This document shows positions 18,718 to 27,770 of a stretch of 64,000 nucleotides of DNA, piece after piece. The position numbers were made by a program, and so were the translations under genes. The notes beneath the pieces were generated by a model. It was not told the origin of the DNA, did no database searches, and saw only the letters and a program-made list of their open reading frames with translations. Numbering within the stretch: the stretch's first letter is position 1; each line of letters opens with the position of its first letter. Origin of the DNA: Niastella koreensis GR20-10 (GTDB lineage Bacteria; Bacteroidota; Bacteroidia; Chitinophagales; Chitinophagaceae); assembly GCF_000246855.1 (NCBI RefSeq), contig NC_016609.1, positions 8,320,744-8,384,743 on the forward strand, in the 5' to 3' direction.

Positions 18718-19557
18718 CTATTGATCAATATCTGTTGAAGTAGCCAGTTCTTTTACTGCGGCCATATCCTGTTGTACTGCTTTTATTTTGGAATCAGCAA
18801 ACTGGTAAGCATCCTTGCCAAGAAACAAATGCAGTGGTGGTTGTTGTTGTTCAGCAATTTCAATCATAACAATGGCAGCTTTAGCGGGGTCTCCTGGCTG
18901 GTTATGGTTAATGCCTTGCTGGTGAGCCTGTTGAGATTCACGTACCAGTTTATACGCTTCAATCTCGTTTTTAGGAACACCCAGGGAAGCATCCAGGAAC
19001 TGTGTTCTGAAATAACCAGGTGAAACAATAGTGACTTTAATCCCGAATGGTTTTACCTCTGCGTCCAATGATTCAGAGAAACCATGCATTGCAAATTTGG
19101 TAGCAATGTAACTACCGAAACCTGGGAAGGCGCCTGCAAAACCACCAATGGATGCGATGTTGAAGATATGTCCGGATTGTTGTTTGCGCATGTAAGGCAA
19201 CACTTTGCGGATCACATTCAGCACCCCAAATACATTGATGTCGAAATTCTCCCGCACTTCCTCATCCGATAATTCTTCCAGGCTGCCAAAGAGGCCGTAA
19301 CCAGCATTGTTCACTACCACGTCAATAGTACCAAATTGGGCAACGGTATCCTGAATCCCTTTCTCAACACTTTTTTCATTTTTCAAATCAACAGCCAAAG
19401 GAAGAAATGCATCGCTGTTAACACCCACCGCTGTTTGCAGCTCATTGATGTTACGTGAAGTAGCTGCTACGCGATAACCTGCTTTCAATAATGTTTTTAC
19501 CAGAACAAGGCCAAGGCCCTTTGATGCACCGGTAACAAACCATGTTTTCTTATTCAT
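18718..19557 (-). CDS. SDR-family oxidoreductase (paralogue of the one at 37636)
   Basis: 279 residues from the Met at 19557; an in-frame Met 17 codons upstream exists, but this start matches the start of the paralogue at 37636. The classical short-chain dehydrogenase features are present: TGASKGLG for NAD(P), NNAGYG, and the catalytic YIATK with an upstream Ser in NIASIGG. Basic residues after the second strand (ATSRN) suggest NADP. The end has a PPLHLFLGKDAY segment shared with the 37636 protein. The adjacent upstream gene on the same strand is an AraC regulator, but a terminator lies between them. The substrate is unknown. Confidence 0.88.
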   Translation of the reverse strand: MNKKTWFVTGASKGLGLVLVKTLLKAGYRVAATSRNINELQTAVGVNSDAFLPLAVDLKNEKSVEKGIQDTVAQFGTIDVVVNNAGYGLFGSLEELSDEEVRENFDINVFGVLNVIRKVLPYMRKQQSGHIFNIASIGGFAGAFPGFGSYIATKFAMHGFSESLDAEVKPFGIKVTIVSPGYFRTQFLDASLGVPKNEIEAYKLVRESQQAHQQGINHNQPGDPAKAAIVMIEIAEQQQPPLHLFLGKDAYQFADSKIKAVQQDMAAVKELATSTDIDQ

Positions 19558-19958
19558 ACTGAGTTGTTTTTCTTTTGTAAGATTTTTTAATTGTTGTTGC
19601 TCGTTCATGAACTTGATAACACAAAGTTATATAGAGTGTACGCGTGAGTTATTATGGCTTTCAAACAGATAGTTGTTTATTTCAAACATTCGTTGGTAGT
19701 AATATGATTGTTTGGATTTTGTAATGGGAGGGATGGAAGGGTGTAACAGGTTGATAGGGTTGATAGAGGAAATATAGTTAATGAGTTAACAGGTTAACAC
19801 GTTGACAAGTTAACAAGGCGGGGGAATTAGTGCGCTGCAAAAAAAAGGAGGACATAAGTCCTCCTAATAAATAGTATTCCGTATGTATTAACACGTCAAC
19901 CTGTTAACTTGTCAACAACTCCTTTATCAACTCTATCAACTTCGTCAACCCTCTATAA
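19558..19958. repeat. Intergenic inverted word repeats around a terminator (400 bp)
   Basis: Positions 19748-19820 contain words of the GGTTGATAGGGTTGATAGAGG and GTTAACAGGTTAACACGTTG types. Positions 19885-19955 contain their inverted counterparts (CGTCAACCTGTTAACTTGTC; TTTATCAACTCTATCAAC). In the middle, GGAGGAC-ATAA-GTCCTCC (about 19849-19866) is a terminator-like hairpin with A- and T-rich flanks. It could end the AraC transcript. No gene is seen here. Confidence 0.6.
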
Positions 19959-20858
19959 CTAGTTTCGAAACGAAGAGGGAGTCATACTCGTTTGCTTCTT
20001 AAAAAAATGATTAAAGTGCGCAGGCTCTTCAAAACCCAAACTATAACCGATCTCGGAAATATTCCAGTTAGTGTGTTTTAATAAAGTCTTTGCTTCACTT
20101 ACCAGCCGGTCAAAGATATGATCAGTGGTTGTTTTTCCGGTAGTAAGGCGAATTGCGCGGTTCAGGTGATTGACGTGTACCGATAATTGTTCAGCAAAAT
20201 CGCGGGCCGATCGCAGGGTGAACCGTTGCGTAGGTGATTCGATCGGGAACTGCCGTTCCAGCAACTCCGTAAAAACAGCTGTGATGCGCGCATTGGCATC
20301 GGTATGCTGATACAAAGTTTCCGTAGGCTGCATCTTCAACGCATAATGGATCATCTCCATAATATAGTTGCGAATGAGATCGTACTTATATACATAGTCA
20401 GACTTCATCTCTTCGATCATCTTATCGAAGATCTGGCTTACAAATTTGTCCTGCAATTTATCCAGTCCATAACTGGGTTTGTTACCCGCGATAAACATGG
20501 GCAGGTCTTTGATGCCGCCACGAATGCGTTCGGTAAAAAACGCTTCCTTAAAAATGCAAAAGGCGCCCTTGGGATCATCTGTCAATGGCTGAAATGTATA
20601 AGGAACGTTTGGACTGAAAAATATAAGAGTAGAACCTGCCACTTCAAGACTTTTTTCCGCATAATGATATACATATGGTCCTTGCATCAGGGCTATTTTG
20701 TAATAATCACGGCGGGTATACTCAACCGGTGTTTTACCCTGACCCACGCAGTCCTCTACCCTAAACACATTAAAGTGCCCGATATCTTTTTTCAGGTTAT
20801 CCGGTAACCAGTTCATTTTCTGGCGATAAAAATCTTCCAGTGTTTCTGTCTTGGCCAT
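19959..20858 (-). CDS. AraC-family transcriptional regulator
   Basis: 299 residues. The N-terminal 150 residues are cupin-like with a sensor role (YYKIALMQGPYVYHYAEKS). The C-terminal 100 residues contain the two helix-turn-helix units of AraC/XylS proteins (FAEQLSVHVNHLNRAIRLTTGKTTTDHI; IGYSLGFEEPAHFNHFFKKQTSMTPSSFR). It probably controls the SDR gene downstream or a gene elsewhere; related regulators in Bacteroidota often sit beside SDR or aldo-keto genes. The ligand is unknown. Confidence 0.93.
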   Translation of the reverse strand: MAKTETLEDFYRQKMNWLPDNLKKDIGHFNVFRVEDCVGQGKTPVEYTRRDYYKIALMQGPYVYHYAEKSLEVAGSTLIFFSPNVPYTFQPLTDDPKGAFCIFKEAFFTERIRGGIKDLPMFIAGNKPSYGLDKLQDKFVSQIFDKMIEEMKSDYVYKYDLIRNYIMEMIHYALKMQPTETLYQHTDANARITAVFTELLERQFPIESPTQRFTLRSARDFAEQLSVHVNHLNRAIRLTTGKTTTDHIFDRLVSEAKTLLKHTNWNISEIGYSLGFEEPAHFNHFFKKQTSMTPSSFRN

Positions 20859-21005
20859 ATCGTAAATTTAAGCAATTTGTGATTTTAAAAGGCTGATTGG
20901 TATCAGCCCTTCCTTGTAAAATTACGACGCTTCCCCGGCCGGGTCTTTATGGGAATCAAACAATAAATTGCAAAATTCAAACAATGGCAGGTCTGCAATT
21001 GGGGA

Positions 21006-22388
21006 TCAATTCTTTACAGAAGCAATCACTTCTCTGAGATATTTGTTTTCATCAACCGTGCGAACCCCCAGGCGAACGATGATTAGTTTTTTAGAAGGAA
21101 TGATGAAAATGTTCTGACCGCCATAGCCATCTGCAAAGTACATGTCGGCCGGTGCATCGGGAAACCAGCGTTTGGCGGGGTCTTTATCATCCTGACCATT
21201 TAGCCAGAACTGGTACCCATAGCGTTGTTGCTTGTTGGATGGTGCGGGTTGAGTTGTTTCTTTAACCCAGTTCACGGGTAGCAGTTGTTCCCCGTTCCAT
21301 AAACCATTATTATAATATAGCAATCCAAAGCGGGCAAAATCGCGGGCGCTGGCATAGCTGTAAGAAGAGCCAACATAAGTGCCGGAAGCATCGGGCTCCA
21401 GCACCAGTGAATACATATTGATCTTATGAAACAACGCTTTATAAGGAAAGCCGGCATACACGGAATCGCCCACTGTATGGCGGATGATCCTGCTCAGCAC
21501 ATTGGCGTTGCCACTGGAATAATAGAAAACCGAGCCCGGTTGATCCTTCAAAGGTAATTTGGCCACAAATGCGGCCATATTGCCCCGCTTGAACAACATA
21601 TTGGTGGCCTCGCTGGGCCCATTATAATCTTCAATATAGTCCAGTCCCGAAGATTGATGTAACAGATCTTTCAATTTGATCTTTTCTTTATTGGTATGCT
21701 GCCATTCGGGTACAGGCGCGGGCGCATCGGGGTTAAGTTTACCTGCTTTTACCAGTACGCCAATAACGGCGGAGGTCAAACTCTTGGTCATTGACCAGCC
21801 GATCTGCACCGTATTTTTATTGAACCCCGGTGCATAGCGTTCGCCAACGATCTTTCCATCATATACCACCAGGAAGGCACGGGTATAAGCTGGTCCTCCT
21901 TTTTTTGAAGGCATTTGCATAGCGCTGTCAATAGCCTGTTGTAATGCTTTGTTGTCAATATTGGATGGAAGGCTGTCGGAAATTTTATCGCCATACGGCC
22001 AGGCAATGGTGTCCCTGTTTTGTGAAGGAACAGCGGGTAAATTAAAATGCTGCGCTCTTATTTCGGCTTCGGAATAATCGTTCACCAGCGTGCAGCCAAC
22101 ACCGGTTCTGTAAATCGCTTTTCGTTTGGCGAAACCCCATACCGAACCGGTTACTGAGGAGTCTTCCCGGTTTACAGTAAAGCTGCCTTTTGAAACAGGA
22201 AAGAAATTCAGTTCCTCTTTCAATACGTCTTCAGGATTTCGATGTTGCAGGAAAACCGCGGAAGCCATATTTTTGGCCCCATATCCGCTGATGATGGGAA
22301 AGGCCCGCCAGGCATACCAGATGCCGTACACCAGGGTCACCAACAACAGAAACAAAACAATCCGGATGATCCTTTTATAGATTTTCAT
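21006..22388 (-). CDS. Membrane-anchored serine hydrolase (class C beta-lactamase fold)
   Basis: 460 residues. One N-terminal membrane helix (RIIRIVLFLLLVTLVYGIWY) anchors it to the inner membrane facing the periplasm. The catalytic SxxK is SMTK near residue 197, and YSSGNANV near 283 fits the second (YxN-like) motif. The C-terminal part (YADGYGGQNIFIIPSKKLIIVRLG) is typical of the beta-lactamase/EstB/D-aminopeptidase group. These are usually esterases, peptidases or PBP-like proteins; resistance cannot be claimed. The gene is monocistronic and divergent from the regulator at 22537. Confidence 0.88.
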   Translation of the reverse strand: MKIYKRIIRIVLFLLLVTLVYGIWYAWRAFPIISGYGAKNMASAVFLQHRNPEDVLKEELNFFPVSKGSFTVNREDSSVTGSVWGFAKRKAIYRTGVGCTLVNDYSEAEIRAQHFNLPAVPSQNRDTIAWPYGDKISDSLPSNIDNKALQQAIDSAMQMPSKKGGPAYTRAFLVVYDGKIVGERYAPGFNKNTVQIGWSMTKSLTSAVIGVLVKAGKLNPDAPAPVPEWQHTNKEKIKLKDLLHQSSGLDYIEDYNGPSEATNMLFKRGNMAAFVAKLPLKDQPGSVFYYSSGNANVLSRIIRHTVGDSVYAGFPYKALFHKINMYSLVLEPDASGTYVGSSYSYASARDFARFGLLYYNNGLWNGEQLLPVNWVKETTQPAPSNKQQRYGYQFWLNGQDDKDPAKRWFPDAPADMYFADGYGGQNIFIIPSKKLIIVRLGVRTVDENKYLREVIASVKN

Positions 22389-22476
22389 AGTAAGGCTTTA
22401 TAAAACAATAAAATTCGCACATTAAAATCTATAAATTGTAAGAAATTGGGATTAAGTTTATGGAGCCAGTACCTCA

Positions 22477-22506
22477 TTGCCCTATCCGTTAAAGTCATTA
22501 ATTTTG
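22477..22506 (+). promoter_or_regulatory. Promoter for the propeller-LuxR regulator
   Basis: TTG at 22477-22479 and TAATTTTG at 22499-22506, 19 bp apart, is an almost ideal match to the Bacteroidota housekeeping promoter. Transcription would start about 25 bp before the ATG at 22537. Confidence 0.65.
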
Positions 22507-22536
22507 CAATATCAAAAAGAAACGAGTTAGCTGCAT

Positions 22537-25434
22537 ATGAGATCATTGTTCCTGTTAATCACCGTACTGTACTTCGGGTCAATTGCATATGCGCAAAATA
22601 CCATTGGTATCCCCAATATTACCAACTTCTTTAAACAGGATTATAAAGCCGGCCGCCAGAACTGGGACATTGCACAGGACAGTCGCGGCATCATGTACTT
22701 CGCCAATAACAATGGCCTGATGACCTTCGATGGCAGCTTCTGGCGTACTTACCCAATTCCCAATGCCACTATTGTTCGTTCTATTGCCATTGACAAAAAC
22801 GACAGAATATATGTGGGCGGCCAACAGGAGATTGGTTACTTCACCCCCAATGATCGCGGCGAACTGGTATATACTTCATTGCGGCCGCTGATAAAAGACA
22901 GTGATTATGCTGATGTATGGACCATTCAGATTGTAGAAGATCACATCTTCTTTCATGCGCACCGAAAAATTTTCGATTACTATAAAGGCGCCGTAAAAGC
23001 ATTCAATAGCACCTTCTGGAGTTTTTTAGGATATGCCCATAATGAAGTGCTGGCATACAACTACGAAAACCAATTGGTGTATTATAAAGATGGCCAGTGG
23101 ATACCACGGGTTAAAACCGGCTCTTTTCCCAATGGCACCCTGTTGAAATCGGTGATTGACCTGGGGCACGACAGCCTGCTGTTGACCTCCGTTTCAAAAG
23201 GATTGTTCATTCTGAAAGGCGATGTAGTAACACCTTTTGAAACACCTGATATAAAGGAAATCGCCGCCAAAAATATTTTTGGAGCCCGTTTATTGTCGCA
23301 CAATACTATTGCCTTCAATACCAACCTGGGTGGCTGCATCTTAATGAATAAAAATGGAAAATTCATTCAACAGCTTACCAAAAACGAAGGCATTCAGACC
23401 AACAATGTTGAGAACCTGTTTTTAGATAAAGACCAGAACCTTTGGCTGGCGCTCGACAATGGCATTGACCTGGTGTCCTATAATAATGCTGTTAAAAACA
23501 TTTTCCCCGAATCAATCGATCGCAATAGTGGCTATACCTCCCTTGTTCACAACAACACCTTGTACCTGGGGGTGGCAACCGGTTTGTATAAAACCACCCT
23601 TCCTGAAAATGATGGTGACCTCAGTTATGCAAAAAGTTCATTCTCCCTGGTTGAAAATACCAAAGGACAGGTTTGGAATGTCTCGGAAGTGAATGGACAG
23701 GTATTGATGGGTCATAGCCTTGGCGCCTTTGTAATAAAAGACAACAAAGCAGTGCTGCTTGATAATAAGAACGGTTTCTGGGGCTTTCTTCCCCTGCACG
23801 ACAGTTTTCCTTCTTCGGTGATGATTGCAGGTACCTATAATGGGATCAATTTTTACAGTTATGCCAATGGTAATTTCACCCGCATACTGGAGGCCAGGTT
23901 TGAATCGGCCCGCTTTATAGTAAAACATAAAAACCTCATTTGGGCTATTCACCCTTATAAAGGCATCTACATCGTTTCATATGATGAAAAGAACAATCCG
24001 GTAGTAACGAATTACATCGATAAGAAGAAGTTGCTCTCTCAAAACCATAACCATCTGTACAACGTTGCGGGCCGGATGGTGCTGGCTACCGATAACGGCA
24101 TTTTTGAGTTTGACGACGCCATCAATGATTTTAAACCTTCTGCTTTTTTTAAAAAACTGTTCGACACTATTAAGGTTGAATATTTAAAGGAAGATAAAAC
24201 CGGCAACATCTGGTTTGTTAGCAACAGACGGGTTGGCGTGGCAGAACGCAGCGGTGATAATTACCGGTTGGTGTACATTCCTGAACTGGACGACAAGATC
24301 ACAGTAAACGGGTTTGAGAACATTAATATCATCGACAGCAATAATGTGTTGATCGCGGCCGAAAAAGGGTTCTTCCATATTAATTATGCCCGGTATAAAA
24401 AAAGCACATACCAGTTAGTTACCCTCATCAGAAATGTACAGGCATCGGCCCGGCAGGAAGACCTGATCTTTGGTGGCTATGCTTTATCGGCAAACAATAC
24501 CGCCAAAGAGTCAATTGAATATGCCGACAACTCCCTGCATTTTGAATGCAGTGCTATTATATACGGCCGGCAACATACCATTGCCTATAGTTATAACTTA
24601 AAAGGGTTCGACGAAGGCTGGAGCGACTGGAGCCAGAAAACGGAAAAAGACTATACCAACCTACCACCAGGTAAATATATTTTCCAGGTAAAAAGCCGCA
24701 CCAACGTTGAAAATGAATCACCGGTGGCCAGTTTCTCCTTTACCATTTTGCCACCCTGGTACCGCACCTGGTGGGCTTATACCCTATATGCCATAGCATT
24801 ATTTGCGTTGCTGTACTGGTTCTACAAACGGCAACAACGAAAATACCGCAGGATCGAAGCACAAAAACTGTTGCAGCAGGAACAACGCTATGCCGAGGAG
24901 CAAAAGCAGTTGCAAATGATGCATGAATTGCAAATGGGTAAACGGGAAAAGGAGATCATTGAGCTGAAAAATGAAAAGCTGCAGGCCGACATTGAAAATA
25001 AAAATTCGCAACTGGCCTCCGCTGCCATGAACCTGGTGCGGAAAATGGAGATCTTTTCAAAAATAAAAGACGATCTCAACGCATTTAAAAATAATGAGGA
25101 AACCAAAGCGGGGACCAAGGAATTCCAAAAGATCATCCGCCTTATCGACAGCGAACTCGATGTTACCCAGGAATGGGAACAATTTACCGAACACTTTGAC
25201 CAGGTACACTCTAATTTTCTGAAAAAGCTGAAAGAACAATGGCCCGATCTGACCGCCACCGAATTAAAAATGGCGGCTTATCTGCGATTGAATTTAACCA
25301 GTAAAGAAATTGCCCACCTGATGAGCATCTCCATCCGTGGCGTGGAAACCGGTCGCTACCGCCTGCGTAAAAAACTGGGGCTAACCAGTAATGAAGCCAG
25401 TTTGTACGATTTCCTGATCTCCATAACCGGATAA
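22537..25434 (+). CDS. Propeller/Y_Y_Y sensor with cytosolic LuxR-type HTH
   Basis: 965 residues. A signal peptide (to YAQ) is followed by a periplasmic beta-propeller sensor of about 600 residues (repeated NG-x-DxxFWR, DKNDRIYVGG and NLWLALDNGI blades) and a Y_Y_Y (triple tyrosine) domain ending near 740 (YNLKGFDEGWSDWSQ; LPPGKYIFQVKS). One membrane helix lies near 745-768, then a coiled coil, and finally a LuxR-type helix-turn-helix (LTATELKMAAYLRLNLTSKEIA). There is no histidine kinase or receiver domain, so this one protein would sense outside and bind DNA inside. It lies upstream of a small secreted protein and a GH5-CBM6 enzyme, which may be targets. Confidence 0.9.
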   Translation: MRSLFLLITVLYFGSIAYAQNTIGIPNITNFFKQDYKAGRQNWDIAQDSRGIMYFANNNGLMTFDGSFWRTYPIPNATIVRSIAIDKNDRIYVGGQQEIGYFTPNDRGELVYTSLRPLIKDSDYADVWTIQIVEDHIFFHAHRKIFDYYKGAVKAFNSTFWSFLGYAHNEVLAYNYENQLVYYKDGQWIPRVKTGSFPNGTLLKSVIDLGHDSLLLTSVSKGLFILKGDVVTPFETPDIKEIAAKNIFGARLLSHNTIAFNTNLGGCILMNKNGKFIQQLTKNEGIQTNNVENLFLDKDQNLWLALDNGIDLVSYNNAVKNIFPESIDRNSGYTSLVHNNTLYLGVATGLYKTTLPENDGDLSYAKSSFSLVENTKGQVWNVSEVNGQVLMGHSLGAFVIKDNKAVLLDNKNGFWGFLPLHDSFPSSVMIAGTYNGINFYSYANGNFTRILEARFESARFIVKHKNLIWAIHPYKGIYIVSYDEKNNPVVTNYIDKKKLLSQNHNHLYNVAGRMVLATDNGIFEFDDAINDFKPSAFFKKLFDTIKVEYLKEDKTGNIWFVSNRRVGVAERSGDNYRLVYIPELDDKITVNGFENINIIDSNNVLIAAEKGFFHINYARYKKSTYQLVTLIRNVQASARQEDLIFGGYALSANNTAKESIEYADNSLHFECSAIIYGRQHTIAYSYNLKGFDEGWSDWSQKTEKDYTNLPPGKYIFQVKSRTNVENESPVASFSFTILPPWYRTWWAYTLYAIALFALLYWFYKRQQRKYRRIEAQKLLQQEQRYAEEQKQLQMMHELQMGKREKEIIELKNEKLQADIENKNSQLASAAMNLVRKMEIFSKIKDDLNAFKNNEETKAGTKEFQKIIRLIDSELDVTQEWEQFTEHFDQVHSNFLKKLKEQWPDLTATELKMAAYLRLNLTSKEIAHLMSISIRGVETGRYRLRKKLGLTSNEASLYDFLISITG

Positions 25435-25570
25435 TCGCACTACGCCATTTAACTGTATGATAGTCAATAATTAGTTTTTTTTGTAGAGGTTTTGACGTAG
25501 CCAAAAATTGGTTATGGCAGTATTTTGTTTGCATATTTACAACTGCTAAAAAACGAAACAGCTGCCATAT

Positions 25571-25843
25571 ATGCGACAAAAAAGATTGTCCTTATTGTCC
25601 GTCCTTCTGCTATTTATACCCAAGCTTTTGTCAGCACAAAAAGGCAGCAGCCCCCAAACCCAAACCAACGTACCCTATGCTACTTATTACAATAAAACTA
25701 TTATAACAAGTTACTCCTATGAAGTAGTCCCGATTATGTTTTATCAGAGGCATTTGTTCGCAGACGCCTCGTTTATGTTTTATCCAATCATGCAATCTGA
25801 ACTGGCCAAAACTCCGGAATTAAATCAATACCCTGGATTATAA
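25571..25843 (+). CDS. Small secreted protein, unknown function
   Basis: 90 residues, with a basic start and hydrophobic stretch ending LLSAQ, a good signal peptide. The mature part is about 67 residues, rich in Tyr, Phe and Met (NKTIITSYSYEVVPIMFYQ), with no Cys and no motif I know. A terminator follows at 25856, so it is a single-gene unit between the propeller regulator and the GH5 enzyme. It could be a remnant of a larger protein, but codon use looks normal. Confidence 0.55.
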   Translation: MRQKRLSLLSVLLLFIPKLLSAQKGSSPQTQTNVPYATYYNKTIITSYSYEVVPIMFYQRHLFADASFMFYPIMQSELAKTPELNQYPGL

Positions 25844-25855
25844 GCTGGTATGGTG

Positions 25856-25892
25856 AGCCGTTCCACCACATGGGGACGGCTTGCCTTTTTTT
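25856..25892 (+). terminator. Rho-independent terminator
   Basis: AGCCGT (25856-25861) pairs with ACGGCT (25876-25881), extended by CC/GG inside, and is followed by CC and seven T. It ends the small secreted gene and separates it from GH5. Confidence 0.65.
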
Positions 25893-25927
25893 GCCTTATT
25901 CAACAGTAAAAACTATTTAACCCCGGT

Positions 25928-27676
25928 ATGGCTATTAGTGTTCGCAGCTGCATTTTATTAGCAGCATTCATTTTTATAACATCACACAGTTTTGGACAGG
26001 GAATTTTAAAAACACAGGGAAAGCAAATTGTCAATGAAAAAGGCCAGCCGGTAATCTGGCGGTGTATGGGCCTCGGTGGCTGGTTGTTACAGGAAGGCTA
26101 TATGTTTCGTGTAGGTAATTTAGGCACACAGCATCGCATAAAAGAAAGCATCGCCGGTTTGGTAGGCGAAGAAAAAACAAAACAGTTTTACGATGCCTGG
26201 TTAACACAGCATACCACTAAAGCCGATTTTGATTCAATGGCTGCCTGGGGTTTTAATGCTGTTCGTTTACCACTGCATTATAACCTGTTTACTTTACCGG
26301 TAGAACAGGAACCAAACGCCGGTCAACAAACATGGCTCACCAAAGGGTTTGCAATCACAGACAGCGTGCTGAGTTGGTGCCGCAGTAATAAAATGTACCT
26401 GATCCTGGATATGCATGCCACACCCGGTGGCCAGGGAAACGACTTAAATATTAGCGATCGCAATGCCGGTAAGCCATCCCTGTGGGAGAGTGATGGTAAC
26501 CGGCAGAAGCTGATCGCCCTGTGGAAACAGCTGGCGAAACGCTATGCCAACGAGCCCTATATTGGCGGCTATGATATCATCAATGAACCCAACTGGGGTT
26601 TTCAGGATACCGCCGATAAACGCGGAACGGCAGAAAAAATGAATGTGCCGTTGAAGCAATTACTGGTTGATATGACCAAAGCCATACGGGAAGTAGATAC
26701 AAAGCATATCATTATTATCGAAGGCAATGGTTTTGGCAATAATTATAATGGTATAGAACCCACGTGGGATAATAACCTGGTGATGAGTTTTCACAAATAT
26801 GGCAATTTTAATACGCAGCCTGCCATTCAAAAATTTCTCGATTACCGGGATAAATATAACATTCCATTGTGGCTGGGCGAATCGGGCGAAAATTCAAACA
26901 CCTGGTTTACCGAATGTATTCGCCTGGTTGAAGAAAATGGCATTGGCTGGGGCTGGTGGCCATTGAAAAAAATGGGCATTAATAACCCGCTGGAAATAAA
27001 AATGCCTGATGGCTATGAACAATTACTGAATTACTGGCGGGGTAATGGCCCGCGTCCTGATTCTGCAACCGCCTGGAAGGTATTGCAGCAATTGTTGAAT
27101 AATATAAAAGTGCAGAATAATGCAGTGCACCGCGATGTGGTGGATGCTATGTTCCGCCAGGTACAAACAAACAGCACGCTGCCATTTAAACAACATGTAA
27201 TTGCTGAAGGCACCACGGTAATACCCGCAGTTGAATTTGACCTGGGTAAACAGGGACAGGCGTATTACGATAAAGATACTGCCAGCTATCAATACACGCC
27301 TGGTGTGCATACCCAGGGTAACAGAGGTCACAGTTACCGCAACGATGGGGTAGATATAACCAGTAATGATGCCGGTTCCGGGATCTTCAGTATTGAAGAT
27401 GGCGAATGGCTGCAATATACCATCGAGGTGAAAAAAGCAGGAAACTACCAGCTTGGATTCAATACATGGGTTGAAAATGCCGGCGCACAATTATCGATAC
27501 TCGCAAATGAGCGTACCCTTATTGATAAACTAACATTACCAGTTACTGACAGCAAACAAAGCAATAAAACTACCTGGGTTAAAAACGTTCCGTTACCCGC
27601 AGGTACAACCCGCCTGAAATTGTTGGCCAATAAAGGTGGGTTTAACCTGCAAAGCATTTCATTTATTAAGGAATAA
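25928..27676 (+). CDS. GH5 glycoside hydrolase with C-terminal CBM6
   Basis: 582 residues. A signal peptide ends SFGQ. Residues about 30-395 are a GH5 (cellulase superfamily) barrel, with a GLGGWLLQEGYM segment near the start, DMHATPGGQ, the acid/base Glu in IINEPNWGF (near 220) and the nucleophile Glu in LGESGEN (near 318). Residues about 430-582 are a CBM6-type beta-sandwich (VEFDLGKQGQAY; GEWLQYTIEVKKAGNYQL). Substrate is probably a beta-glucan; the GH5 form resembles exo-1,3-glucanase/endoglucanase groups but is not resolved here. There are no SusC/D neighbours, so this is not a standard polysaccharide locus. Confidence 0.9.
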   Translation: MAISVRSCILLAAFIFITSHSFGQGILKTQGKQIVNEKGQPVIWRCMGLGGWLLQEGYMFRVGNLGTQHRIKESIAGLVGEEKTKQFYDAWLTQHTTKADFDSMAAWGFNAVRLPLHYNLFTLPVEQEPNAGQQTWLTKGFAITDSVLSWCRSNKMYLILDMHATPGGQGNDLNISDRNAGKPSLWESDGNRQKLIALWKQLAKRYANEPYIGGYDIINEPNWGFQDTADKRGTAEKMNVPLKQLLVDMTKAIREVDTKHIIIIEGNGFGNNYNGIEPTWDNNLVMSFHKYGNFNTQPAIQKFLDYRDKYNIPLWLGESGENSNTWFTECIRLVEENGIGWGWWPLKKMGINNPLEIKMPDGYEQLLNYWRGNGPRPDSATAWKVLQQLLNNIKVQNNAVHRDVVDAMFRQVQTNSTLPFKQHVIAEGTTVIPAVEFDLGKQGQAYYDKDTASYQYTPGVHTQGNRGHSYRNDGVDITSNDAGSGIFSIEDGEWLQYTIEVKKAGNYQLGFNTWVENAGAQLSILANERTLIDKLTLPVTDSKQSNKTTWVKNVPLPAGTTRLKLLANKGGFNLQSISFIKE

Positions 27677-27713
27677 TACATAGATCAGCAGTTAGCTTAG
27701 CAGTAGTATAAAT

Positions 27714-27747
27714 AAAAAAGGGGGCCAGTTGCCGCCGGCCCCTTTTG
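27714..27747. terminator. Bidirectional terminator between GH5 and the M56 gene
   Basis: An A-rich tract, a GGGGGCC arm, a loop, GGCCCC and TTTTGCTTT form a hairpin with one bulged G and U-tracts on both strands. It lies between two convergent genes. Confidence 0.7.
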
Positions 27748-27770
27748 CTTTATAGCTAAAATATCTTCAG

